Shown here one piece after another: positions 1 through 11,462 of a stretch of DNA of 64,000 nucleotides. Source of the DNA: Druceiella hillmani (taxonomy: Eukaryota; Arthropoda; Insecta; Lepidoptera; Hepialidae); assembly GCA_039881145.1 (NCBI GenBank), contig JAYKKI010000029.1, positions 24,054,001 to 24,118,000 of the forward strand, given 5' to 3'. The position numbers were made by a program, and so were the translations under genes. Numbering within the stretch: position 1 is the first letter of the stretch; each line of letters opens with the position of its first letter. The notes below the pieces were generated by a model. The model saw only the letters and a list, made by a program, of their open reading frames with translations. It had not been told where the DNA came from and searched no databases.

Positions 1-2850
1 ATTTTGTGTTAATCAATGTTAATCAGCAAAGAATTTTGGTTGATTATCTATAAATATAGTATTCATTATATGTCCGAATTGTAAAAAATTTCTGTTGGCA
101 TTTACTTTCATACACCATCAAAATTTTATCTAATTTGACTGATAGTTATTGAATTGAATATTATACGTAAATTTTTTTTGTGCTTAATAATTATTGGCAG
201 GTTGTCATTGTAAGAAAAAGAATGACAATCTTATATTATACACTTATACTAATGTACCCAGTTTAAACAATTAGGAAATGAAAATAAAAATGCTTCGAAA
301 ATATTTATTGCCGTTCTTTCGGGCATGATTGAATAAATAATTTATGTCTGTTTTTGTTTGGTCTGTGGTTTTATATCGGCATGCAAAAAAATAGTGTCTT
401 ATTAATGTCAACTCTTGAGGACTTACGTACTGTAAAGATTTTCTCACATTGTTGACTGGCAATTTCATGCAGAAACTATATCACATCACTATTATTAGGT
501 AATTAATAAAGTGAAACAAGCTAAATAAACTTCATGTAATTTATATTTTCAGTACATGCCAAGAGTAAAATAATTAAAATATTGATACAAATTTTATATT
601 ATTAGAGTTATAAGAATTTCATGTAGGACAACAGTGCTTTTAGTTTTTAGTGGCATAATGTGGTAAAATAATACTTTATTTAAATTCAAAGAAACAGAGT
701 TTCATACGTCCAAAAAAACCTTAACAAATCTCTTTCATACCCCCAGAAAATAGCTGCTATGCAAGAGGTTTAGGGTTTATCTGCAAATTTAAGAAATGCC
801 ATTAAGCAATAAGCGGTGTCAGGAACCATCTCCTTAGTATTTCTCCATCGTTTCTTTTGGTTTTATTCTTGTTATATGCAATAATGTTGTAGCTGACACA
901 CTTGACAGTTGCTCTTAATTATGTAATTTCTATTTAGAACCAAATTACTTGCAATTTTTTAAGCAAAGGAATTTTTCATTTCAGATTAATAATAAACGCA
1001 ATTAATAAAAAGCAAAGTTTGTGCTAATCAGTAAGTAGCGGCAGAGAAAAAAATATAGAAGTTGAATATTAAATGCTCCATATGAGAGACTTCTTTGTCC
1101 AGTGTTTGACTGTTAGAATCAACTTTGATTATAAGAAATATATTCATTAATAGAAACTAGTAATGAACACGAATTTAATAAGTAATAACTCACTAACGGG
1201 AAATTTTGGTAACTTTATTGAATTGCATGACAAAAATATGACGTATTGAATATTGCATTGCAGTCTACGGATGTCACTGGTCTTTCCGAAGTTTTACCAT
1301 CAGATTCACCCTTGATACAATGACACATATTTTAATATGAAACACTAATAGGTAAATATGCATGTAATGAGCTATAATTTGTTAATAGTAAGAACATAAC
1401 TAAAATTGCATAGAAAAATCTGAAGAATTAGATATAACATTGCTGCATACTGTTTTTTTCTGATATTTTGTCATTAAAATCACCTTCACTCATAACTACA
1501 CATACATCAATAGAAAATACTGATCAATACATGTCTGATAAGCCGTAAATCATTAATGGAATATGTCCGTAACAAAACTACATTGCATAGCTAAAATATG
1601 AATTTTATCTTTCAATTCAATTACGTTTCCAACATTTTCAATTAATGACTTATAGTTAGCGTGTATTGTTAGTATTTTCTATTAATGTGTGTGTCATATA
1701 TGTGTGTGCATGTGATCAACGGAGGTTCTGATGGTTAAAATTCAGAAAAATTTGGCTTGATCATAGGCAACAATATAATATTCAATACTTCATAACTTCT
1801 TTCTGTTGTGCATTGAAACAAAGACATTTTCGTTAATTATGTTTATTATTGATCTAAAATAGCATTTATATTTGCTTCAAAATTTGTTGGGACTTTTCTA
1901 TGTGAAATGAAAATACCTCTGTGTTTTATCACTTAAATCGGTTCACTAGTTGTAAGGAAATTGCTGACAAATATAAGGTAAAATTTTAAGTTTCTTTTCT
2001 GAATTTGCTTAAGAATGGATAACAGTATGGTAAATAATAGGAACACACTGTATTTATCTAATATACTAAGGAAGTATTTACTTACCTAAGTGTTATATTT
2101 AATAGGGGAACATAATTTTGTGAAAATTTCAATAGTTATTAAATTTATGTCAATGACAGATGAATTATTTGAAAAGGAATGTTTATTTTAATAATCATGG
2201 TAACTAATCAATATGTTGCAATTTGATATTTGATTAGCTTTTGTCTTTACGTTCGATTGAAATTAAAAATAGTTTATATATCAGTCAGTTATAAGAAGCC
2301 ACTTAAGGTTTCAACGTACGTTATGAGCAATTTATTTAAAATATTTCCCATATAGCGTTTACAAACAACAAACAGGTGACCATTTTTGTATATTTAAAAA
2401 ATATAATGTGGTATCAAAAATATAATAGAAATACAGTCAACAGAATAATAATTAGCCATAAAGATGTAAAATATGGAAAATGGCAATAAACTATTGTTTT
2501 TTTTTGCACGAGGTGTTAAACAATTACTACACAAGTGTTGATGACGAAGACGAAAAATGGTATCTAGTTATATTCAACTTTGGAAATGACTTTTTTTTAC
2601 CATATTTCAACAGCAAATTCAAAGTTAGTAATGTTACGTAACAGCACATTAGAGCTTGGATATAACAGATTATATTTTATTATACGGATGTTGAAGTTAC
2701 ATGGTATGATGCCTAAGGTTATCCAAAAGTCACAGTAATATTTCTAGGAATTTAAGGCATACTCTTGTTTTATTTGATTTATTTCAACCAATGTCATATT
2801 TTTATATCTACTGGTATGACATCTAACACAAATTTCTGAAAAATTTCTTT
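1..2850. other. AT-rich non-coding sequence, nothing recognised
   Basis: I see no coding exon, structured RNA or transposon remnant in this stretch. All open frames are short and without family resemblance. Confidence 0.5.
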
Positions 2851-2875
2851 AGTCATAAGTGCAGAGAAGTTGAAG

Positions 2876-2923
2876 ATGGATTTGTTAAAAACTGTCACAG
2901 AGCGTAAAATGCAGCTAGAAATG
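2876..2923 (+). CDS. Candidate first coding exon of Mtmr6, or exon of an upstream gene
   Basis: An ATG opens 16 codons (MDLLKTVTERKMQLEM) followed by a consensus donor ATG|gtaagt in phase 0, the phase required by the exon at 11346. The family usually starts M-[ED]-x-[IL]-[RK]-T, which the first six residues resemble, but the remaining ten do not fit. Upstream, an acceptor-like ttctttag at 2845-2852 keeps the frame open (ISAEKLK before the Met), so it may instead be an internal exon encoding a coiled-coil helix of another gene. Confidence 0.3.
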
Positions 2924-3121
2924 GTAAGTAAGTGTGCACTCACGCCTCAGTATGACCCATGTATCATGTTGTTTTGCACAATGTTGTATACTTTAGTCGC
3001 AAATTGAATGCGATAAGTGGTAAGGGTCCATAGTTCATTCTTCATTAGGGACCAAAAATGCATTTTTGTGCCATAACTACATGGAAAAATAATAATCAGC
3101 AAAAGAACTTAGAAATTCTCA

Positions 3122-3209
3122 GGTAAAGCCAAGCCAACATTTTTGTTCTTCACTATCGAAAAAATCTGATTTCGATAGTGAAGAACAAAAATGTTGGCTT
3201 GGCTTTACC
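3122..3209. repeat. Perfect 39-bp inverted repeat, 10-nt loop
   Basis: The left arm (3122-3160, starts ggtaaagccaagccaacatt) and right arm (3171-3209) are exact reverse complements around the spacer aaaatctgat. No mismatch is seen. It may be a small fold-back element or the remains of two head-to-head terminal repeats. Confidence 0.9.
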
Positions 3210-3259
3210 TATCAATCTAGGCAGATAGTATTTTAAGAAGGTTAGCGACTGTTACTTCT

Positions 3260-3535
3260 AAAAACTTGCATATTCGATATTCAGTACAACGCGTGTCGAG
3301 ACTTGCAAAGCGCCGCCCGCCCGCCCGCACCGCTTGTTCAGCCATGCAAAGGGACGAAATACGACTTGTGCTACGCTTGCAATCTTCCATGAACTTGTTT
3401 GCTTCTTCACCAATATAAATACGAATGCCAAGGACAAACGTTACTCATTTCTTTCCAGAATTTTGAAAAGAAAAGTGTGAGTGAATCGATGTCAGTGTTT
3501 GCCAGTGCCGGAAAATGTAAGTACCTGCCTATTTG
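3260..3535 (+). promoter_or_regulatory. Promoter-like patch with TATA box and a possible first exon
   Basis: A locally GC-rich patch (gccgcccgcccgcccgcacc near 3312) is followed by TATAAATA at 3414-3421. An initiator-like ttactcattt lies about 30 bp further, an ATG is at 3489, and nine codons (MSVFASAGK plus 1 nt) lead into a strong donor gtaagt at 3517. This looks like a core promoter and first exon. The phase (1) does not match the known Mtmr6 exon at 11346, so it could be a noncoding or alternative Mtmr6 leader, or the 5' end of an unrecognised gene or transposon. Confidence 0.4.
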
Positions 3536-4033
3536 TTATACATACTTTCATTTTATATTGCAATAATATATATATTTGTTATGTTTGCGTGTAGTAAGTA
3601 TGTAATAAAAATTAAATACTGAACAGGGCCGTTATTTGATACTTCTATAAAAAAGAGAAAGCTGAGAAAGATTGAATTTTTAGTATTTTTTATTATGAAA
3701 TTATTTATTTACCCAACTGTGGTGATCCACTAAAGGAGAGATATATGATTGACCTGCATATTTGTACATATTTCAGTGCCCTCGTAGTTGCTAATGCTGA
3801 ATTACTAAATATTTTCATAAATTGTACGTGTCTTTATCAACACCTACTACTACACAAGGCCTCCCATCTGATTACGTGACATCATCGCCCGTAGGTGCTC
3901 GCACATATATATTTTGACAGCTACATATAAAATTTCGTTTTCAATTTATATTTTTGGATAGCATCAATAAATATAATAAATTACCTAAAATACTTGTTAA
4001 TTATCAATTTAATATACTTACTATAGAATAATT

Positions 4034-4190
4034 ATGTTTGTTATACTCACCTATTTCAATGACCAAAATAATAACCAATTTTCAAGTTTTCCATTTCTTT
4101 ATTCCAATACAATATATTTACAAAATTTCATTTACCACCGGTTCGGAAATACTTCTGCTAAGAAGAACCGGCAAGAAACTCAGCAGAGAT
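4034..4190 (+). mobile_element. Short retroelement-like 3' tail fragment
   Basis: The segment around 4136-4190 carries accggttcggaaatacttct and then gaagaaccggcaagaaactc, a compact motif with a CCGGTTC/GAACCGG inverted pair. I associate it with a tail shared by many lepidopteran interspersed repeats. Only the tail is present; there is no coding part. Confidence 0.4.
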
Positions 4191-5040
4191 TTCACTTTTT
4201 TAAAAATATCTTAAAAACTATTACAAAAATTCAGCATATGTCTTTAGATAAACTTAAAATATTCTAGTTCAAAATACAATTATTTGTTTGACACATTTTA
4301 CACTATAAAATTTCATACAAGTTATTATCACAACGCAACATATTCCTTCAGAAAAATTAAAAACATTGTAGTACAAAACACAATAATTTGTTTCAAAGTA
4401 AACACAGATTTCATCTCTTTAAAATTTCTTAAAAACTATTATCTCAACGCAATATATCCCTTTATACAAATTAAAGGTATTGTAGTGCTAAAAACAATTA
4501 TTTGTTTCAAAATAAGCACAGATTGTACGTCTTTAAAATTTCTTGAAAACTATTATCATAATGCCACATATCCCTTTAGAAAAATTAAAAATATTGTAGT
4601 ACAAAACACAATAATTTGTTTCAAAGTAAACACAGATTTCACCTCTTTAAAATTTCTTAAAAACTATTATCTCAACGCAATATATCCCTTTATACAAATT
4701 AAAGGTATTGTAGTGCTAAAAACAATTATTTGTTTCAAAATAAGCACAGATTGTACCTCTTTAAAATTTCTTGAAAACTATTATCATAATGCAACATATC
4801 CCTTTAGAAAAATTAAAAACATTGTAGTACAAAATACAATAATTTGTTTCAAGATAAGCACAGATTTCACCTCTTTAAAATTTCAATCTTCTTTAGACAA
4901 ATTAAAAATATTTTAGTACAAAATTTATTTATTTATTTAAAGATCAGCAGATTTTACTTCTTTAAAATTTCTTAAAAACTATTTTTACAACGCAGCTTAT
5001 TCCTTTACATCAATTAAAAATATCGCAGTTCAAAATTCGA
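4190..5040. repeat. 114-bp tandem repeat with 228-bp higher-order alternation
   Basis: Five clear units (4320-4433, 4434-4547, 4548-4661, 4662-4775, 4776-4889) are flanked by decayed ones on each side. Odd units share ...FRKIKNIVVQNTIICFK in translation, even units ...IQIKGIVVLKTIICFK, so units alternate A-B-A-B. The period is a multiple of three and carries no stop on the + strand, giving a 210-codon open frame (4284-4916) without any known domain. I treat it as a satellite and not as a gene. Confidence 0.85.
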
Positions 5041-5550
5041 TCTGAATGAATAGAGAATTAGATGTATTGACCGATACAGGAGCAAGCGTGCCCACTCAAA
5101 TAAACCTATAGTAAAAGGTTGTTGTATAAATACAATATTTTAGCACAATCATTTTATGGTTTATCTTATTTTGTCGTGTGGATCAAATTTTAATTTTATA
5201 AGTCACATGAAAATTAAAAAATATTTACGACTAAAGTAATGTATTTAGCTTTCTCTTTTTATTTTTAGGGCTGTTCAATTTATTGTTTTTGAATTTTACA
5301 TAATTATATAAAATAAATTAGTTGAAGCCTTCAGTAAATAATAAATTATATTAGACACTGAATGATCATTACTATTACATTCAAAATCACTAATACCATA
5401 TCGTTTTCTAATATAATTTTACATGAAGTATTTATGATGACTCGACTCTAATTTTTACACTTAAGAAATTTTTCATTTTATTAACTACTATATAATTTAA
5501 TGAAACTATATTTACAACGTCTGATTGTGGATACAATAATCCTCCTCTAT

Positions 5551-7467
5551 CTAAGTTTTTAGGAATGTGTATTTTTCAGTGTTACATTCACACATTATAA
5601 TTTTATCCATCACTACAAATTTAGAATAATTACTACAAGAAATCTTTTTAAGAACTGACCGTGCACAATAACCTGATAAATATACAAGAATAGGTAGGGA
5701 GTAAGAAATTTTCAAAAAATTATTTTCATCAACTGAGACATGGAAATACTGTTCATTATTATCAACCTTAGGTTCATCGTTATCAAAGCCACTATTTTTG
5801 AAACTACTACATATATCATGCAACGTTATTTGTTTATCACCGCACATACTTGAATTAAGACATAACGGCAATAACGATTGTGTTCTTAGTTTTGATTCAA
5901 CTTCAAATATTTGTCTAATTGTAATTAAATATTGTGAGCCAGCCATTGTCCGGTACTTTCCAAAACATGTCTCTAAAGAGTCTGTTTGTATTTTTCCTGG
6001 TAAAATATATGCAAAATTAAGTTCGTTAATACAGTATTTAGTGAGTTGTAACAAATAGTGAATTGAATGTGAAAAAACTAAATGGGTCTCTGTACTAAAC
6101 TTAAAATTTATAGGATGACATGATTTCTAAAAATCCAGCCATACTAAACATTTTTCCAAGTATTTGTAATTTTCTCACCCCAGAGCTAAAGGTTCCAAAA
6201 ATGCATTATTAAATCTAACGTTTTTATATAATGTCTTAACATTTACAATATTCCACCATTGTAGTATAATTTCAATAAAACTGGCTGTACCCTGATAATG
6301 TGGGAAATGGTATTTTTTGCCTATTTCTTTTAGACCTTCAATGACTGATTCATTAAAAATATTTAAGACTAATTTATCATTTTGCCATTCTAATTGAGAG
6401 GGATTCAATGATTTTAAACTAAGTTTATAAGAATATTTCACTAAATCATCACTTTCTTTAGCATATAACATTTTCAAATCTGAAAATTGAGCTACTGAAC
6501 TACAACTTTGGATTTGAATAGGGTCAAAACCAGGATAAATAAATTGCTGGTCCTTTCGATTAAGCCAATTGTTACGGTTACACTTTGGAATGTATTCTGA
6601 TGAATGAAAATAAAACATTGCTTTTCTGTTTATGGCATTATTATCAGTGACAACACAAATTACATTAAATCCGATTAAATGTAAGCCGCTAATTACTTTT
6701 TTTGATGAACATCTCTGCAGTAAATTGATTAACGGGTAAAATATGAACTACTTCTTTATAGGAACTCGTTAAACTTTGTACCATAAAAACATGGGCTGTT
6801 TTAGCGGCTTGGTCAGAATCAAAATCTTTACCGACAATATCCCCTCCTTTATAATCAAAATAAGGTTTGAAATATATTTCATTCACCATCAAAGTTACAG
6901 TAATATCTTTAGGGTGCAAAAGATTAAATTTTTGTTTCACATATTTTCAAAATCATTAATGTTGGAAATTTTGGTTGCATACCGCTTATCACAAAACAAT
7001 TTCAACTCACTCTTACCTCTGTACATCTTTAATTCTAAGCTATCATCTACAGTAACCGAAGCTGAAATAGTAAGAACATCACACAACGAAATAATAGCGA
7101 ATAGAAGTTTACCTTCACTAATTATTTGACACCAATCTCGCCCGTAACCTGGGTTGACAAACACTTTAAAAAATCACTTAAATTAGAAAAAGAATGACAC
7201 TGATTATATTCGTTGCGAGACTTGACACTTTCACTTAATGCTAACCTTAAATGTACATTATCTAATCGCTCCAGTCTTTGATCATTACTTTCACGCGAAT
7301 GTCCAGGTTTAGGCAAATAAGATGGACAGTTTTTAAATATACATGGCACGGCACTGTCTTTTAACCTGAATCTATTTAATTTCGCTACAATTTTTACACC
7401 AGACTTCACATCATAGGCCTTCGCAGAACGTACAATTTGGTCTTCTGTGAAGTGAAGCTCGCAGACC
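5551..7467 (-). mobile_element. P-element (THAP9-like) transposase relic
   Basis: Reading down from 7467, an exon opens after tttatag with VCELHFTEDQIVR, the second half of a THAP zinc finger (C..H), then RFRLKDSAVPCIFKNCPSYL. Further on come LMVNEIYFKPYFDYKGG and AAKTAHVFMVQSLTSSYKEV (RNase H region of P/THAP9 transposases), RNNWLN, and near the end LPGKIQTDSLETCFGKYRTM and GSQYLITIRQIFEVE. Lesions visible: a one-base slip near 6938, an extra A in an A-run near 6692 causing a frameshift, a missing block before the RNNWLN motif, and two Trp-to-stop changes (near 6175 and 6130). The first catalytic Asp of the expected VDEIY motif is Asn. Terminal repeats were not found. The upstream half of the THAP finger should lie in another exon beyond 7467, across an intron occupied by a palindrome. 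Dead but recently so. Confidence 0.88.
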
Positions 7468-7533
7468 TATAAACAAAAAATATTTACCAACTGTTGAATA
7501 TATTTATCGTTAATTTTGTAGAAATTCATTATT

Positions 7534-7742
7534 CACAATTAAATGAAACTACGTGATGTAGTATTATTTCTACTTTCTTTAATTTCTTTACCACAATCTA
7601 GGTTTCGTTGTATTACAACATCTTCAGGTGGGATATTAGCAAAGATCCCACCTGAAGATGTAATACAACGAAACCTAGGTTGTGGTAAAGAAATTAAAGA
7701 AAGTAGAAATAATACTGCTTCACGTAGTTTCATTTAATTGTG
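7534..7742. repeat. Fold-back palindrome, copy 1
   Basis: Arms 7534-7634 and 7645-7742 pair almost fully around a 10-nt loop (attagcaaag); a 3-nt indel and about three mismatches are seen. The ends are CACAATTAAATG...CATTTAATTGTG. ATT on both sides may be a 3-bp target duplication. A second copy is at 15211-15417, so this is a mobile MITE-like element. It sits just upstream of the THAP exon of the P-element. Confidence 0.88.
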
Positions 7743-7988
7743 ATTTACCAACTGTTTAAACATAAAAATATAATTAATCAAAAAATGTTAAAACGGCTGA
7801 AGTTTTGTGAAAACGTCTACACGGGTCTTAGCTGTTTATTGCTTTTAATAATTAAAATCAGTTTTGCCGCTGGTATTTTGGTTTTTTCATTGCAATAATT
7901 AATTAAAATAGCCATATCCTGTTAAAATCGCTTTATGATTACTTAAACAAATATTTTTTTCTTTACAGGTAGGTAACTGACACGAAAC

Positions 7989-9310
7989 ATGGCTGAATCT
8001 AATAAGAAATGTCGACAGTACAGTGTTGATTATTTGAAATTTGGTTTTCTTCCATCAAAGGCAGACAAACAATTGCCCATATAGATTATGCAACAAAGTT
8101 TTGAGCAATGACTCTATGAAACATCATCGTTACTTTGAGACATTGAAGCATTGATGTTCGCTTCAACGTCTCAAAGTAACGATGATGGCTTGCGGGCATC
8201 TTACAATATCTCATTGCTTATAGCGAAATCTGGAGACCAGCACACCATTGGAGAACATTTAATTTTACCCGCTGTTGAAGAGGTTTTAAAAACTGTTCTG
8301 CACAAACCTCCATTTGACGTATTCAAAAGAATTCCTTTGAGTAACAACACTGTACAAAGACTTATTGATTAAAAGAGCTCTGATATTGAAAGCTTCTTAT
8401 GTAATTATCTGCAAACAACTAATTTTTCTATTCAACTGGACAAGTCAACTTTACCTGGTAATGAAGCATTATTATTGGCATATATTTGATTTGTTATGGA
8501 CGAAGAAATCCATGAAGAGCTACCATTCACAAAAACTTTAGAGACGGACACCAAAGGCGAAATAATATTTAATGTCCTGAGTGATTTTTTTAAGGAACAA
8601 TCGATTCCATTTACAAACATATTTCGGTGGCAACAGATGGAGCTCGTGCCATGTTCGGGCGATATTGTGGGTTTATATGCCATCTTAAAAGATTATACCA
8701 GGAGTAACTGCAATTCACTGTGTCATCCACCGACAATTTGAGTGATAGATTGCACCAATCACTTCAATTTGTGATTAAAGCAGTTAACAATTATTATTTG
8801 CAAAATTGTGCGACGAAAATAATGAAGACTTTCAACGATTGCTCTTCCATACTGAAGTACGCTGGTTGTCGAAAGGTGCATGTTTAACAAGATTTTACTC
8901 ACTTTTTGAATCAGTTTTAGAGTTTCTGGAAAGTAAATTTTAAGATTTAAAAGAAACCTAATTAACTTGCAGTTACAAGGGGACAGCCTAAATTTAATAA
9001 AAATAAAGCATGTAATTCCAGCTTTTCTTAGAAAATTTAAATTTATGAAGCAAAATATTAGTCGATGCGAATTCTCACAGTTTCGAAACTTGTCACAAGC
9101 GGAATGTCTTGATAAGGATATTCAGACATACATTCAACATTTAAATGCCCTTTCTTTTTACTTTTACCACTCCTAATTTAGGGTTGGAATTCAGCCGTAA
9201 TGCAAATTTCCATCATTAGGGAATATGGTAGAAATGTAGCAGCATGGGATCCATCGAAACCAGTCAAATTTTGAAAGTAGTCTACAAGAAAAAAAGTTTG
9301 GAAACCTCAG
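7989..9310 (+). mobile_element. hAT transposase relic (ZBED5/FAM200-like)
   Basis: An acceptor ttctttacag precedes a leader and an ATG at 7989 opening MAESNKKCRQYSVDYLKFGF and a BED-finger-like C..C. Downstream fragments in shifting frames read GLRASYNISLLIAKSG, HTIGEHLILPAVEEVLK, RIPLSNNTVQRLID, FTKTLETDTKGEIIFNVLSD, then HTEVRWLSKG and, at 8967-9176, LNLIKIKHVIPAFLRKFKFM. These are the order and motifs of the ZBED5/FAM200 branch of hAT transposases. Several stops and frameshifts break it. The C-terminal dimerisation region is missing. An end resembling a hAT terminal repeat (aaagtttggaaacctcag) lies at 9291-9310. It abuts the P-element intron. Confidence 0.85.
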
Positions 9311-9399
9311 ATCTAGATGAACAATTTTTGTTTTACGATTTATGGCATTTCAAATCAAAATATCAGAGAAACAAATATTAAAAAATGTTTAATATTATG

Positions 9400-11345
9400 G
9401 CCATTACATTAATATTAAGTCTGAACTCAACGCATTGTCTCATTGAAATACATATGCTATTAGATAAAAGTAGGAAAGACTGCTCTATAAAGGAGAAATG
9501 GATTAAAGGGGCTGGGTGGATGAATTGGTTTTCTACAAAGATAGACACACTTTGCTTAGCTCCCTTTTAGACAATGATTTTGATATAAATTAGTTCAGTA
9601 GAAGATATTTGTATCCAAAAAGCGTTACCAAATTTTTGAGAGCCATATCATTGATCAATAGTTAACATGTCTTTATGTGGGTTGGAAAATATCTTAATGA
9701 CTATGTAGACATAGGCTTTGGTTTAAGTGGTGACTATCTAGCTGAAGGTAAAGAGACTTGCATTTCTAGTTATGGCCATTAACTAAATCTGGAACTCGAG
9801 CTATAAGTTCGATAAGAAGAAAATTATAATTGAAATCATGTAATATCCATGAAGATATTCGATTGTATTACTTTCTATCAGTGTGAAGACTTTCCTTCGA
9901 GTAACCTTTTAACCGATTTAACAAAATATTATATAGTGGTAATTAATGTTCGTTTATTTTATTCAAAACACCGTAAACTAAACTGACAAAACATCAACTA
10001 CTTAATAAATATGTATGATTTTTGGTATAATAATAACTACTTATAGATAATAAATACTTTCAGAAATATATTGTCCATATGTCTCATTGTGAGCAACTAA
10101 AACTAAAATGTAATTGGTGCATTTAAGGTGTTTTCATAGCATTCTCCAAACATACTGCTTCTATTTTGTTTTATGTTCTGTGGTTTCTGCGCCATGCTTT
10201 ACTGTCTAAATAGAGTAACGTTGCCATATAGAGATAGGGTCTAAGGATAGTGAGAGGAAAAAGGTAAAAATTTTGAGGAGCTTGCCTCATCTCAGAGAGT
10301 CTCTCGATTGAAGTTTGTCATTTAATATGTCAACTGGAAATTATACTAATGGTAAATCATATAAGTTACAAATGAAACATATATAATCTTGTATGATGGA
10401 GTTGGTCATATTGTACGATTATATATATATTGTACGATTATATAAAAGACTTGGAGAAACATAAGTGCAATGTGCTATTTCTGATATGGTTGCAAACAGA
10501 GGTGGTTCTGTTATGTTTTAAGAAATCTTATGATGCTAAAACTAATTTGACATTTACCTAAAATGTAACTTTAATCTCTCAGGACTATATCAGAGATATG
10601 TTAGAAGACCACTTTAATGACGTCACTAATTTTCTTCATTTTATTTTATGCTTGATTTGTGTTAAAAAGAAAATATTTGTTTAAATAATATGATTTAATC
10701 TTAATAATTGGAGTTTTAATTTGCTTCAGTTCCTTATATTTTAAATACAATGAATAATATAATTTTTTTAATCATTATATCCTAATAATAGTATTGAAAT
10801 TGACAAATATTTTTGCACTCCATTCTACATATGTACTTGCATCACAATTTTTATTCATGCTGTTCAATCTTTCAATGGTCAGCGTTCAAAATTACTATAA
10901 TTTTAAAATGTAAGTTATATTTTAAATAATTCACAGCTGAATGACAAAAATAGGACATTTGTAATTTCATCATGTCATAGCTCTTTTAGTTTAAAACGAA
11001 TTGTGATGAATTTTTGCAGAAGTATATGGTATAATTATGTGAATAGATAAAGGTAAAGAAAGGATATATTAATTTTTTTTGGAATACTTTGGCCACTCAC
11101 TATAAAATATAATTGGTGAATGTAATATGAATAAGAAAGAGATGACACTCGAAAGATTTTGGAATGCATCGAGTTATGTTAATATTTGTAATAGTTAATA
11201 GTAATACTGAATACGAATACATCTTAATTGTTTAATTAATATGTACGAAACCCGCTCAGAGTTAATTCTACTCATACTTTACAGGTTTATTTAATATTTT
11301 TTCTTAAAATGGTAATCAAAATATGTATACATTTCTACTTTTCAG
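9400..11345. other. AT-rich sequence before Mtmr6 exon 1, nothing recognised
   Basis: There is no coding resemblance. A small direct repeat of attgtacgattatata lies near 10410-10445. The missing first Mtmr6 exon could be here but I could not identify it. Confidence 0.45.
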
Positions 11346-11462
11346 TTGGAGAATGTTCGAATGTTGGACAGATATAATGCAAGAAACCCATCTTCTGGCA
11401 CACTGTATTTGGCATCTACACATCTAATTTTCGTTGACCATGATCTCAAAAAGGAAACTTGG
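11346..11462 (+). CDS. Mtmr6: Mtmr6 exon 1 of those recognised: start of PH-GRAM
   Basis: The exon has 39 full codons, entered after tttttcag-type acceptor sequence and left at TGG|gtaatt in phase 0. It reads [15 protein letters not shown] and ends KKETW, matching the N-terminal PH-GRAM strand pattern of MTMR6/7/8. Because it begins at a complete codon and the family has about eight residues before this point, a short upstream exon must supply the start Met. Confidence 0.9.

Noticed and set aside
4284..4916. A 210-codon repetitive protein
   Set aside because: It is the translation of five tandem 114-bp units with no recognised domain and no gene context; kept as a repeat.
7539..7737. Mirror-image 64-codon frames [15 protein letters not shown] and [15 protein letters not shown] on opposite strands, signal-peptide-like
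   Set aside because: They arise from the two arms of the fold-back palindrome and are read identically from each side.
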